64,000 nt of DNA from Betaproteobacteria bacterium (GTDB lineage: Bacteria; Pseudomonadota; Gammaproteobacteria; Burkholderiales; Methylophilaceae): contig VGHQ01000001.1 of the NCBI GenBank assembly GCA_016868195.1, positions 186,001 through 250,000 on the forward strand, in the 5' to 3' direction. The notes under the pieces were generated by a model that saw only the letters and a list, made by a program, of their open reading frames with translations, did no database searches and was not told the DNA's origin. The translations under genes were made by a program, and so were the position numbers. This document shows, in pieces, positions 11,805 to 21,507 of this stretch; the first letter of the stretch is position 1; every line of letters starts with the position of its first letter.

Positions 11805-12899
11805 ATGCCTCAAAAAAACGAATATTCTAATATTAAGAATTTAAGAGCTTTTTTACTGTTTATCCTTTTATCTCTATCTACATTTTTTATCGTAAATAAA
11901 ATTTACGCAGCTGACGACTTTAAATCAATCATGCAATTAATTGAAAGAGGCGAAAAAGAAAAAGCAGCTCAACAAATAGATCAATATCTTAAAACAAACC
12001 CGAATGATCCCCAGGTCATTTTTATTAAAGGGGTTGTAAATGCTGAGCTCGGAAAATATAACGAAGCTATCCAAGCATTTACTTATCTCACCGAAAAACA
12101 TCCGAGCTTGCCTGAACCATTTAATAACTTAGCAGTACTTTATGCGGAATTAGGCGACTATGACAAGGCTCAAAAGGCACTTGAATCAGCTATAAAAACT
12201 CATCCTAGCTACGCAACTGCGCATGTTAACTTAGGTGATCTCTATACCAAACGCGCTACAGTCGCATATAACAAAGCTCTAGAAATTGACAGAACAAATG
12301 TGCAAGCTAAAACAAAATTATCTCTTATTAAAAAACTATTTAATGCAAATGATATTAAACCTCCGGTCGCACCGATTTCAACTCCAACTCAAGTGGCAGT
12401 TAATAGTGATGTCAATAAGAAGCCTGTAATAACTCAAGTAGCTCCCGCAAATCCACAGCCGCCAGCAGCCGTGCCAGCTTCAGCTTCCAATTCGCAGCCA
12501 CTAAAAACTTTACCTCAGGAAATCCCTGCGGTTAAAAATAATGTGTCTAATATCGGCGAATCAGAGATTAATACTTTCATTACAGAATGGGCTGAAGCTT
12601 GGTCCTCAAAAAATATTAATGTTTATTTTACTAAATACTCTCCTAACTTCAAAACGCCTAATGGAGAAAGTTTTGCTGACTGGCAAGATTCAAGAAAAAA
12701 TAGAATATTAGGTAAAGATATAATTACTGTGGAAGTATCGGAACCCAGAATAACAAGAAAAGGCGATAGTTTTGCTCAAGTAACTTTTAAGCAAAAATAT
12801 ATATCGAATAAATTAAGTCAGGTATCAAGCAAAACGCTTATCTTAAGAAAAGATGGCGCCGTATGGTTTATTGAGCAAGAGTACTCTGGCAAGCAATAA
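11805..12899 (+). CDS. Exported TPR protein with C-terminal Csd6/NTF2-like domain
   Basis: TPR repeats (FNNLAVLYAELGDYDKAQKALESAI) and C-terminal WAEAWSSKNINVYFTKYSPNF...WFIEQEY. Confidence 0.82.
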   Translation: MPQKNEYSNIKNLRAFLLFILLSLSTFFIVNKIYAADDFKSIMQLIERGEKEKAAQQIDQYLKTNPNDPQVIFIKGVVNAELGKYNEAIQAFTYLTEKHPSLPEPFNNLAVLYAELGDYDKAQKALESAIKTHPSYATAHVNLGDLYTKRATVAYNKALEIDRTNVQAKTKLSLIKKLFNANDIKPPVAPISTPTQVAVNSDVNKKPVITQVAPANPQPPAAVPASASNSQPLKTLPQEIPAVKNNVSNIGESEINTFITEWAEAWSSKNINVYFTKYSPNFKTPNGESFADWQDSRKNRILGKDIITVEVSEPRITRKGDSFAQVTFKQKYISNKLSQVSSKTLILRKDGAVWFIEQEYSGKQ

Positions 12900-12902
12900 C
12901 TA

Positions 12903-14153
12903 ATGAAAACTTTCATCAACAATTTTCTACAAAAGGAATTTCGCTTTTTTTTAATCTTAATACTTCTTTTTAATATTGCCGAAGTTTCAAGTGAAGAAGT
13001 ATTCATTTCAAATAAAAATTTCGATACTGCTGAATTAACCTACGAAACACCCGAAAAGATGCTTATAAAATCTTTAGTGGAGATTTCAGAAGGTAGGGTG
13101 GATTTAGCGCTTAAAACTATCGATAATCTTATTAAACAAACACCAAATTTTAAATTAGCCTACCTTATTCAAGGTGATTTGCTTTTAGCTCATGCAAAAC
13201 AAATTAATGGTATTGGCGATGAGTCCAAAGGTGAAAAAAAAGAAGAAATTGAAAATTTTAAAAACGAAGCAAAAGTCAGAATTGAGAGATATCTCAATAG
13301 TCTTAATCTTCAAAATGAACCTAAAATTTTTGCTCAGCTAAATGAAAAAGAGAAATATCTTTTTTATGTCGACGCACCTAACTCTCGGCTTTATTTGTAC
13401 GAAAATATCAATGGAAAACTCTCCTACAAAGATGATTATTATGCATCTATAGGCAAGAATGGGTTTGGCAAACAATATGAAGGCGATAAGAAAACACCCA
13501 TAGGTGTTTATTTTACAGGGAAAAAAATCAAAGAATCACTATCGGATTTTTACGGGGATGCTGCCTACCCTTTAAGTTATCCAAATGAAATCGATAAAAA
13601 AAATAAACGAAATGGCTCAGGTATATGGCTTCATGGAACGCCAAAAACAACATACAACAGAGCGCCCTTAGCAAGCGATGGATGTATTGTATTAAGTAAT
13701 CCTGATTTAATGAAGCTTTCCGCAATTTTAGATGGCAATAGAATTCCTATCGTCATTTCTTTTCGCTCATTAAAAGATTTAGAATCTAGTAATCATAGCT
13801 TGGATGAAAAAAAACTTTCTCTTATTAACGCAATAGAGGCTTGGAGAAAAAATTGGGAAGATCAAGATACTGAAACTTATCTAAAGTTTTACTCAAAAAA
13901 CTTCTTTAGCGAAAAAGATAACTACGACAGTTGGGCTGAGAGAAAAAGAATAATCCAGGCTCAAAAATTTAAAGTTTCCATTGGTTTATCTGAAATTTCA
14001 TTTTTTGATTATCCAAATACAGAAAATGAAATGGTTTTAGTAGATTTTATGCAGGACTATAAAAGCCCTACAATTAACAATAAAATGAATAAGAGACAGT
14101 ATTGGATTAATGAAAATAATGAATGGAGAATTATGTATGAAGGCGGCGCTTAA
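12903..14153 (+). CDS. L,D-transpeptidase (YkuD) family protein with C-terminal NTF2-like domain
   Basis: GSGIWLHGTPKTTYNRAPLASDGCIVLSNPDL catalytic region; C-terminal WEDQDTETYLKFYSKNF. Confidence 0.88.
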   Translation: MKTFINNFLQKEFRFFLILILLFNIAEVSSEEVFISNKNFDTAELTYETPEKMLIKSLVEISEGRVDLALKTIDNLIKQTPNFKLAYLIQGDLLLAHAKQINGIGDESKGEKKEEIENFKNEAKVRIERYLNSLNLQNEPKIFAQLNEKEKYLFYVDAPNSRLYLYENINGKLSYKDDYYASIGKNGFGKQYEGDKKTPIGVYFTGKKIKESLSDFYGDAAYPLSYPNEIDKKNKRNGSGIWLHGTPKTTYNRAPLASDGCIVLSNPDLMKLSAILDGNRIPIVISFRSLKDLESSNHSLDEKKLSLINAIEAWRKNWEDQDTETYLKFYSKNFFSEKDNYDSWAERKRIIQAQKFKVSIGLSEISFFDYPNTENEMVLVDFMQDYKSPTINNKMNKRQYWINENNEWRIMYEGGA

Positions 14154-14709
14154 TTTAATCAAATTAATTTTTATTTTATTGTTATGCTCCCCATTAACAT
14201 ATGCAGCTGATCCAATTGTTGAATTTGAAACCAATCAGGGCAATTTTAAAATTGAACTTTATCCAGATAAGGCCCCAAAAACTGTAAGCAATTTCTTATA
14301 CTACGTTGATAACGGTTTTTATAAAGAAACTATCTTTCATAGAGTTATTAGTAACTTTATGATTCAAGGAGGTGGATTTACCAGAGAAATGTCGGAAAAA
14401 AAGACGCAGCCTCCAATTGCTAATGAATCCAATAATGGATTAGTAAATAACGCAGGAACAGTTGCAATGGCCAGAACAAATGACCCTAACTCTGCTACGG
14501 CTCAATTTTTTATTAATCTTATTGACAATAATTTTTTAAACTATACAAGTCCCGAGTCAAGTTCTGTTGGTTATTGTGTTTTTGGCAAAATTATTGAGGG
14601 TATGAATGTGGTGCATAAAATTGGTCAATTGCCCACAGGCAACTCAAGAGGTTTTTCAGATGTGCCTATTAGGCCCGTCATAATTATTAATGTAAAACAT
14701 ATCAATTAA
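14137..14709 (+). CDS. Peptidylprolyl isomerase, cyclophilin type, probably exported
   Basis: Signal peptide MKAALNLIKLIFILLLCSPLTYA; FHRVISNFMIQGGG. ORF-track start 14110 lies inside the upstream gene; 14137 fits the signal peptide better. Confidence 0.94.
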   Translation: MKAALNLIKLIFILLLCSPLTYAADPIVEFETNQGNFKIELYPDKAPKTVSNFLYYVDNGFYKETIFHRVISNFMIQGGGFTREMSEKKTQPPIANESNNGLVNNAGTVAMARTNDPNSATAQFFINLIDNNFLNYTSPESSSVGYCVFGKIIEGMNVVHKIGQLPTGNSRGFSDVPIRPVIIINVKHIN

Positions 14710-14730
14710 TATTTTAATAAAGGAATCTAA

Positions 14731-15216
14731 GTGATTACACTCTCAACAAATTTAGGCAATATTGTTTTAGAACTTGACGCCGAGAAAGCGCCTGTTACCG
14801 TCGAAAACTTCTTAAGTTACGTAAAAAATGGTTTTTACAATGGCACAATTTTTCATAGAGTTATTGATGGATTTATGATTCAAGGTGGGGGATTTGATTC
14901 TTCAATGAAACAAAAGCCTACAAAAAAACCTATTAAAAATGAAGCGAATAATGGTCTAAAAAATAATAAATATACTATTGCAATGGCAAGAACCTCGATC
15001 CCTGATTCAGCTACAAGTCAATTCTTTATTAATGTAAGCAATAATGATTTTTTAAATTACCCAGGGCAAGATGGTTGGGGGTATTGTGTTTTTGGAAGGG
15101 TTACAGAAGGTACTGATGTAGTAGATAAAATTCAAAAAGTTGTAACAGGTAATTCAGGCGGCCATCAAGATGTTCCTCGTGAAGCTGTGACGATTCTTAA
15201 TGTCACTATTGAGTAA
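14731..15216 (+). CDS. ppiB: Peptidylprolyl isomerase, cyclophilin type, cytoplasmic; GTG start
   Basis: [15 protein letters not shown], no signal peptide. Confidence 0.95.
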   Translation: MITLSTNLGNIVLELDAEKAPVTVENFLSYVKNGFYNGTIFHRVIDGFMIQGGGFDSSMKQKPTKKPIKNEANNGLKNNKYTIAMARTSIPDSATSQFFINVSNNDFLNYPGQDGWGYCVFGRVTEGTDVVDKIQKVVTGNSGGHQDVPREAVTILNVTIE

Positions 15217-15218
15217 TA

Positions 15219-15938
15219 TTGCCTAATCAAACTATATTTGTATCAGATATTCACTTGTGCAAAAGTCGGCCAAGTATTGCTGATGCTTTTATAAATTTTT
15301 TAAATAAAACAAATAATCAAGTCGACGCGCTTTACATACTTGGCGATCTTTTCGAATATTGGATAGGTGACGACTCAAAGCAACATGAAAATGTAATTCA
15401 AGCCATCAAGAAATTAACAGATCGACATATTCAGGTTTTTTTAATGCATGGCAACAGAGACTTCCTCATAGGATCAGAATTTGAAAAAAAAACAGGTGCT
15501 GTTTTATTAGATGATCCTACAGTCATTAAAATTTACGGCAAGAGAGTGCTCTTAGGGCACGGAGACTGTCTCTGCACTGATGATATCGAATATCAATCAT
15601 TCAGAGATAAAATTAGAAGTGAATCATGGAAAAATGAATTTCTAAAAAAATCTCTTTCTGAACGAATTTTAATAGCTAATGAATTTAGAAAAGAAAGTGA
15701 ATTAAATAAAAAAAATAAATCTTTGGAAATCATGGATGTTAATAATGAGGCAGTAAATCAAACCCTCATTGAGTTTAATTATCCAGATATTTTTATTCAC
15801 GGACATACACACAGACCAAACCGTCATTCAATTAAGCTTGATGGTCATCAAATAGAGCGAATTGTTCTTGGCGATTGGTATGAGCAAGGAAGTTATTTGA
15901 GCTTTAATGCACACAGCATTGAAACTCATCAAGTCTAA
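15219..15938 (+). CDS. lpxH: UDP-2,3-diacylglucosamine diphosphatase
   Basis: [33 protein letters not shown]. Confidence 0.96.
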   Translation: MPNQTIFVSDIHLCKSRPSIADAFINFLNKTNNQVDALYILGDLFEYWIGDDSKQHENVIQAIKKLTDRHIQVFLMHGNRDFLIGSEFEKKTGAVLLDDPTVIKIYGKRVLLGHGDCLCTDDIEYQSFRDKIRSESWKNEFLKKSLSERILIANEFRKESELNKKNKSLEIMDVNNEAVNQTLIEFNYPDIFIHGHTHRPNRHSIKLDGHQIERIVLGDWYEQGSYLSFNAHSIETHQV

Positions 15939-16396
15939 TTTTTAGAAAACTCTAAAAGTCTTCTTTTTTCTGCCACTTTATCCAATACGCCATTGATATA
16001 TTTATATCCTTCAATGCCACCAAAAGTCTTCGCCAATTCAATACCTTCATTAATAATTACTTTATATGGAATGGCCTTATCATGTATAAGCTCATAAATT
16101 GAAATGCATAAGATTGAATGCTCTATAGGGCTTAATTTTTCAATAGGTCGATCAATAAAGCTTGAAATTTCACTATTTAATTGATCCAAATTGCTCATCA
16201 CTCCATCAAAAAGATCCTGATAAAAAACTTCATCGGCCTTTAGGTAGTCTGGGTCATCTTTAATATCTTTTTTAATTTGATTAATATCAAATTGATTTAA
16301 GATGCCACGATAAATACTCTTCATCACAAGCTCTCTAGATTTACGCCTATTATTTACAAGCTTTTTTTTCTTTTTAATTGGCTGTGTTTCTAACAT
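15935..16396 (-). CDS. nusB: Transcription antitermination factor NusB
   Basis: [13 protein letters not shown]...[30 protein letters not shown]. Confidence 0.96.
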   Translation of the reverse strand: MLETQPIKKKKKLVNNRRKSRELVMKSIYRGILNQFDINQIKKDIKDDPDYLKADEVFYQDLFDGVMSNLDQLNSEISSFIDRPIEKLSPIEHSILCISIYELIHDKAIPYKVIINEGIELAKTFGGIEGYKYINGVLDKVAEKRRLLEFSKN

Positions 16397-16845
16397 TGAA
16401 CTGACTTTAATAAATGAATCATTTGTATGGCAACTTGGGCAGCCTCAGCACCTTTAAGCGAAGTCCGCTCCATAGCTTGCTCATCGTTCTCGGTAGTTAG
16501 TATTGCATTAACAATTGGCATACTAAATTCCAATTGAACATCCATAATTGATTTTGCTGAGTGATTTGCTACCACTTCAAAATGAAAAGTTTCTCCTCTT
16601 ATCACAGCGCCCAATGCAATTAGCGCATCAAATTTTTTTGATTGCGCCATCTTTTTGAGAGCTAAAGGACTTTCTAAGGCACCAGGAACTTTTGCCAATA
16701 CGATGCGATCATCTTTTACACCAAGCTTAAGAAGCTCATGATGACAGGCCTTAAGCAAAGCTTCGCCAACATGAGGGTTAAATTCTGACATCACAATACC
16801 AATGGAAAATGACTCTCCATTTGAATTTTTTACAATTTCTCTCAA
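16390..16845 (-). CDS. ribH: 6,7-dimethyl-8-ribityllumazine synthase
   Basis: [29 protein letters not shown]. Confidence 0.97.
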   Translation of the reverse strand: MREIVKNSNGESFSIGIVMSEFNPHVGEALLKACHHELLKLGVKDDRIVLAKVPGALESPLALKKMAQSKKFDALIALGAVIRGETFHFEVVANHSAKSIMDVQLEFSMPIVNAILTTENDEQAMERTSLKGAEAAQVAIQMIHLLKSVQC

Positions 16846-16925
16846 TTTATAAGTCCTATAGAATTACTTTTTAAATAAAAGATTATTTTAACTTACATGA
16901 GAGGTATCTTTAATTTTTATATGAA

Positions 16926-18596
16926 TTAATGAAACAATATCCAGGCCTTTTGTATAGTGCTCCATATCCCATAAGAGATAGGTATACCAACGGCTGACCA
17001 GGCAAGTAAAGTAATCAATGGTGTTTTTTCGGCTTTTCCAATCACTTCTTTTGCTGATATAAATTTCTCATGTGCTAATTTTTTTTCAATTAATAACTCT
17101 TTGTCAGTCATAAAGAATTTTTTAGCGACAGGCCTCACCATAAGATTCGCGATAAATCCGACAGCAAGCATTATTGCCAATATATAAAAGATAGGTGCGT
17201 AAATTTCTGCAAAAGGGACTTGTGCTTCGAGCCTCATATCATGCATATAATTTACAATTACAGGTCCCAAGATCCCGGCGGTTGACCAAGCCGTTAAGAT
17301 TCTTCCGTGAATTGCACCTACAAATTGAGTACCAAATATATCAGCCAAATAAGCAGGTATTGTTGCAAATCCTCCACCATACATAGAGGCAATAATACAA
17401 AAACATGCCGCAAAAAGCGCTAATGATTTTGATCCAGCCATATAGGATGCGGTGACATACATCAAAATACCAAGCGTAAAAAATAGAATATAAGTGAACT
17501 TTCTTCCTAACTTATCTGAAATACTGGCCCAGAAAAAACGGCCAAAAATATTAAATAAGGAAATTAATCCGACAAATCCAGCACCTACAGCAGCTGAAAG
17601 CGCTAATAAAGATTCATCTTTTTTAAGATCTACGAAACCCAGATCTGCATGGCCAATTAAAGCGCCACCAAACGTCTCTTGAAGCATAGGCGCTGCTGCC
17701 CCAATGATGCCAATGCCTGCTGATACATTCATACAAAGCACTGTCCATAAAAACCAAAACTGTGGGGTTTTATGTGCCTTATTTAAATGTATATGATTAC
17801 CCGCAATCATATTGTTACTTTTGTTTATAGGTGGTTGCCATCCTGCTGGCTTCCATCCTGATGGTGGTACGCGATAACCTAAGGAACCTGAAATCATAAA
17901 AAAGCTATAAATAATGGCTAACACTACAAATGTTTGCCAAATGCCTGGTTGAACAATGCCATTAGCTTCTGCGGAAAATTTTGTCATTAAGGCTGTGGCG
18001 AGCGGAGAGCCTATCATAGCGCCTCCCCCAAAACCCATAATGGCCATACCAGTTGCCATACCTCTTTTATCTGGGAACCATTTAATGAGCGTAGAGACAG
18101 GGGAAATATATCCTAAGCCTAAACCTATTCCTCCAATGACGCCGCTTCCAAGCCACAACATCCAAAGTTGATGTGTATAGATACCAAATGCAGAAAGTAA
18201 TAACCCCCCACACCAGCAAAAAGTAGATACAAGGCCTGCTTTCCTAGGGCCAGCTCGTTCTAACCAGCTTCCCCAGAGTGCTGCGGAACACCCTAAAAGA
18301 ACAAAAAATAAGGTGTACATCCATCCTAAATCAAATTGAGTCCAGTTACAGTCGGTAGCAGTTAAAGCTCGAAGTGTTCCATGGAGCTTATCTGCAAAAG
18401 TTGTTGCCCCAGCAGAGCAAGCAGCCAAAGGTTTTCCATTGCCGCCTGTTAATACATTTCCCAGAGGCTTCCAAAAAACACTGAATCCATATGCCATACC
18501 TATTGAAAGGTGAATGGCTAATGCAGCAGGTGGAACCAACCAACGATTATAGGAAGCTTTAGCAGTGATATATTCTTTTGAAAAAAAGTTGGGCAT
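16926..18596 (-). CDS. MFS transporter, OFA (oxalate/formate antiporter-like) family
   Basis: OFA-like architecture (GMAYGFSVFWKPL, WFPDKRGMATGMAIMGFGGGAMIG). Start at 18596 has an upstream GGAGA; the ORF extends to 18635. Confidence 0.87.
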   Translation of the reverse strand: MPNFFSKEYITAKASYNRWLVPPAALAIHLSIGMAYGFSVFWKPLGNVLTGGNGKPLAACSAGATTFADKLHGTLRALTATDCNWTQFDLGWMYTLFFVLLGCSAALWGSWLERAGPRKAGLVSTFCWCGGLLLSAFGIYTHQLWMLWLGSGVIGGIGLGLGYISPVSTLIKWFPDKRGMATGMAIMGFGGGAMIGSPLATALMTKFSAEANGIVQPGIWQTFVVLAIIYSFFMISGSLGYRVPPSGWKPAGWQPPINKSNNMIAGNHIHLNKAHKTPQFWFLWTVLCMNVSAGIGIIGAAAPMLQETFGGALIGHADLGFVDLKKDESLLALSAAVGAGFVGLISLFNIFGRFFWASISDKLGRKFTYILFFTLGILMYVTASYMAGSKSLALFAACFCIIASMYGGGFATIPAYLADIFGTQFVGAIHGRILTAWSTAGILGPVIVNYMHDMRLEAQVPFAEIYAPIFYILAIMLAVGFIANLMVRPVAKKFFMTDKELLIEKKLAHEKFISAKEVIGKAEKTPLITLLAWSAVGIPISYGIWSTIQKAWILFH

Positions 18597-18670
18597 ACAC
18601 ATTCTCCGAAAATCAATCAATATTAAATTAATCATAAAAAAATATTATCTAATTCTTTATGGATAAGATA

Positions 18671-18699
18671 ATGTCATTAAAATGTCATATTAATGTCAT
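18671..18699 (+). promoter_or_regulatory. Putative tandem Pho box upstream of phoB
   Basis: ATGTCAT at 18671, 18682 and 18693 (exact 11-bp spacing), followed by CATAAT at 18705-18710. Confidence 0.8.
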
Positions 18700-18733
18700 A
18701 CGATCATAATCAATCTATTAATATTAAGAAACT

Positions 18734-19420
18734 ATGAAAGCAAATATATTGATCGTTGAAGATGAAAGCCCCATTCTTGAGCTTTTAGCCCTCAATATTT
18801 CTCAAGCGGGCTACAACCCTTTAAGAGCAATAAGTGCTGAGCATGCAGAAAAACTGATTAGTGAGGCACTTCCCGATATTATTTTGCTTGATTGGATGTT
18901 GCCCGGCATGTCAGGTATAGACTTTGCAAAAAAATTACGCAGTAATGCTTTAACAAAGACAATCCCTATTATCATGTTAACTGCTCGAAGTGATGAGCTA
19001 GATAAAGTCAAAGGCTTGGAAGTTGGTGCTGATGACTATATTACAAAACCTTATAGTCCTCGTGAACTCAATGCTCGAATCAAAGCTGTTCTCAGAAGAA
19101 AAGCTCCTGAGCTTACTGAAGATCTTTTAAAAATTAATGGTCTAGAATTGGATCCAGTATCCCACCGGGTGACTGGAAATAATAAACCATTGGAAATGGG
19201 TCCAACAGAATTTAGACTCCTCCATTTTTTTATGAGTAACCCGGAAAGAGTTTACTCAAGAAGTCAGCTATTAGATAAAGTTTGGGGAAGTCAAATTTTC
19301 ATTGAGGATCGAACGGTAGATGTTCATATTAGAAGACTAAGAAATATTCTTGCTCAATCTCAGCATGAAAATTTAATACAAACCATTCGTGGCTCAGGTT
19401 ATAGATTCTCTACAAAATAG
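18734..19420 (+). CDS. phoB: Phosphate regulon response regulator PhoB
   Basis: Receiver DWMLPGMSG, DDYITKPYSPREL and winged-helix DRTVDVHIRRLR. Confidence 0.95.
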   Translation: MKANILIVEDESPILELLALNISQAGYNPLRAISAEHAEKLISEALPDIILLDWMLPGMSGIDFAKKLRSNALTKTIPIIMLTARSDELDKVKGLEVGADDYITKPYSPRELNARIKAVLRRKAPELTEDLLKINGLELDPVSHRVTGNNKPLEMGPTEFRLLHFFMSNPERVYSRSQLLDKVWGSQIFIEDRTVDVHIRRLRNILAQSQHENLIQTIRGSGYRFSTK

Positions 19421-19487
19421 AATTTACCTGGATCACTTTCAACTATTACTCGCTATAATACTCGTACGTCTTTAATGAGAAAAAACA

Positions 19488-20804
19488 TTGCAAGATATCC
19501 GTTGGAATACTTTTTGGGTTTTATTACTTGTATCTTTTTTATCTCTAATATTTTGGGGATTTAAAAGCTTAGAAGTTGCTTTATTTTCTTTCATTTTATG
19601 CATACTTGTTTATTTACTTTCTCATGTCTATTGGATTTATCGACTAAACAAATGGCTTAAAAATCGAAATTTATCGACCATTCCTAATGGATCCGGTATA
19701 TGGGAAGAAATTTTTGCAATACTTTATCGAGAATATAGAAAACAAAAAAAGAGTAAATCTGAGCTTACGACTACGCTAGGTAGATTTATGACTGCTGCCG
19801 AAGCTATTCCTGATGGCATAATTGCATTAAATCAAAATAATGAAATTGAATGGTGCAACAAACCTTCTGAAAAAATGCTTGATATTCAGCTAGCTAAGGA
19901 TATCAATCAACCTATTAATTATTTATTACGTGAAACGAGGTTTACTGAATATCTCAATGATAACAAATACGACGGTACGCTTAAGTTAATTTCATGGCGA
20001 AATTCAGGCAGATCATTCGAGATACTTCTAGTTCCCTTTGGTGTAAGTCAAAAACTGCTTATCTGCAGAGACATTACACAAATTGAAAAAAATGATTCTA
20101 TTAAACGCGATTTTATTGCAAATGTTTCGCATGAGTTAAAAACACCATTGACTGTAATTATTGGATTTTTAGAAACACTTTCTGACATGAAAAATGAATT
20201 CAATGCAAAAACGCTCCCTTATCTCCAAATGATGCTTGAGCAGTCGGATCGAATGAAAAAATTAGTTGAAGATTTGCTTCAGCTTTCATCCATAGAATCT
20301 AACGCAGCACCTGCAGAAAAAAAAGAAATAGACATGACTAAACTCTTCAAAAAGCTAAAAAAAGATTCTGAATTTTTATCAAGAAAATCACATAAAATTA
20401 ATATGTCCATCAATAAAAATATCGCTTTATTAGGGCATGAAAAAGAAATTTATAGCGCCTTTCTAAACCTTATTAGCAATGCTATACGTTATACCAAAAA
20501 GGGCGGCAATATCAATGCAATATGGGATATTAAAGATCAAAAACCTTTCTTTGAAGTACAAGATTCAGGTATAGGTATTGATGAAAAATTAATTCCAAGG
20601 CTTACAGAACGCTTCTTCAGAATAGATGCTGATCGAAGTCGAAATTCAGGTGGCACTGGATTAGGTTTGTCTATTGTTAAGCACATATGTATTCGACATC
20701 AAGCCCAAATAGAAATTTATAGTCAAATAGGCAAAGGCAGCCAATTTAAAATAATCTTTCCGCAAGAGAGATTGTCCTTAAAAAAAATAAATGAAAAAGA
20801 ATAA
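19488..20804 (+). CDS. phoR: Phosphate regulon sensor histidine kinase PhoR; TTG start
   Basis: FIANVSHELKTPLTVI, GGTGLGLSIVKHI; follows phoB. Confidence 0.94.
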   Translation: MQDIRWNTFWVLLLVSFLSLIFWGFKSLEVALFSFILCILVYLLSHVYWIYRLNKWLKNRNLSTIPNGSGIWEEIFAILYREYRKQKKSKSELTTTLGRFMTAAEAIPDGIIALNQNNEIEWCNKPSEKMLDIQLAKDINQPINYLLRETRFTEYLNDNKYDGTLKLISWRNSGRSFEILLVPFGVSQKLLICRDITQIEKNDSIKRDFIANVSHELKTPLTVIIGFLETLSDMKNEFNAKTLPYLQMMLEQSDRMKKLVEDLLQLSSIESNAAPAEKKEIDMTKLFKKLKKDSEFLSRKSHKINMSINKNIALLGHEKEIYSAFLNLISNAIRYTKKGGNINAIWDIKDQKPFFEVQDSGIGIDEKLIPRLTERFFRIDADRSRNSGGTGLGLSIVKHICIRHQAQIEIYSQIGKGSQFKIIFPQERLSLKKINEKE

Positions 20805-21504
20805 ATTTTATTGCATATTTTTTTATTTGTTATTATCCATCTTCTGCGTAATTCAAAATTCAAGCGCTAAAGAAATAGTGGAACCAGATAGACAATCTGG
20901 AAATCAATTTGGTAAAACTGATTTTGATCGCATGGCTGACCATGAAATTAGAGAGAATATCCAAAGCTTACAAACGCTCATGATTAAGCTTTATAAAAGG
21001 AATCCTTCGGAGTTAAAGAAGAGCACCTCAGATGATGTGGAAAAGATGGTTAATTGGGTTTTCAATGGCAATCATAACTGGAATTTTGATGCCATAAATA
21101 ATGCTCAAAGCACTGATGCAATCTACCTCGCTTTTAACGAAGAATATAAAGGTGATCGTGTCCTTCCTTTTATTGTAGGTATTTACACAATGCTTATAAA
21201 AGCTCATGGAGGCAAAAAAGAATTCTATTTATTTGACTCCATTGATCCTCAGCTTTTATATAACACATCTCGCAATATTGAAATGGCAGTCTGGAAACTT
21301 TCTAATTCTAAAAATAGCTCTGGAAAACCTTTCTTACTTACGAATGAATTAACTGGAAAAGAAAATAACTTATCCTTTGAGCGAGAGTTTGGAAAAATTA
21401 TTGGCAGAACGGATTTTCTTGCTTTTACGCTTTCAGAAAAAATGGAGCGAAGCATTACAAAAATTATTCAAAATTTAGCTACTGGTCTATTAATACCAAT
21501 TTAA
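20791..21504 (+). CDS. Hypothetical exported protein downstream of phoR
   Basis: Signal peptide MKKNKFYCIFFYLLLSIFCVIQNSSA; intact 237-aa ORF. Confidence 0.75.
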   Translation: MKKNKFYCIFFYLLLSIFCVIQNSSAKEIVEPDRQSGNQFGKTDFDRMADHEIRENIQSLQTLMIKLYKRNPSELKKSTSDDVEKMVNWVFNGNHNWNFDAINNAQSTDAIYLAFNEEYKGDRVLPFIVGIYTMLIKAHGGKKEFYLFDSIDPQLLYNTSRNIEMAVWKLSNSKNSSGKPFLLTNELTGKENNLSFEREFGKIIGRTDFLAFTLSEKMERSITKIIQNLATGLLIPI

Positions 21505-21507
21505 AAG

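Noticed and set aside
14137-15216. Tandem cyclophilin genes as a possible recent duplication
   Set aside because: Clearly diverged, with one exported and one cytoplasmic; paired cyclophilins next to lpxH are common in betaproteobacteria.
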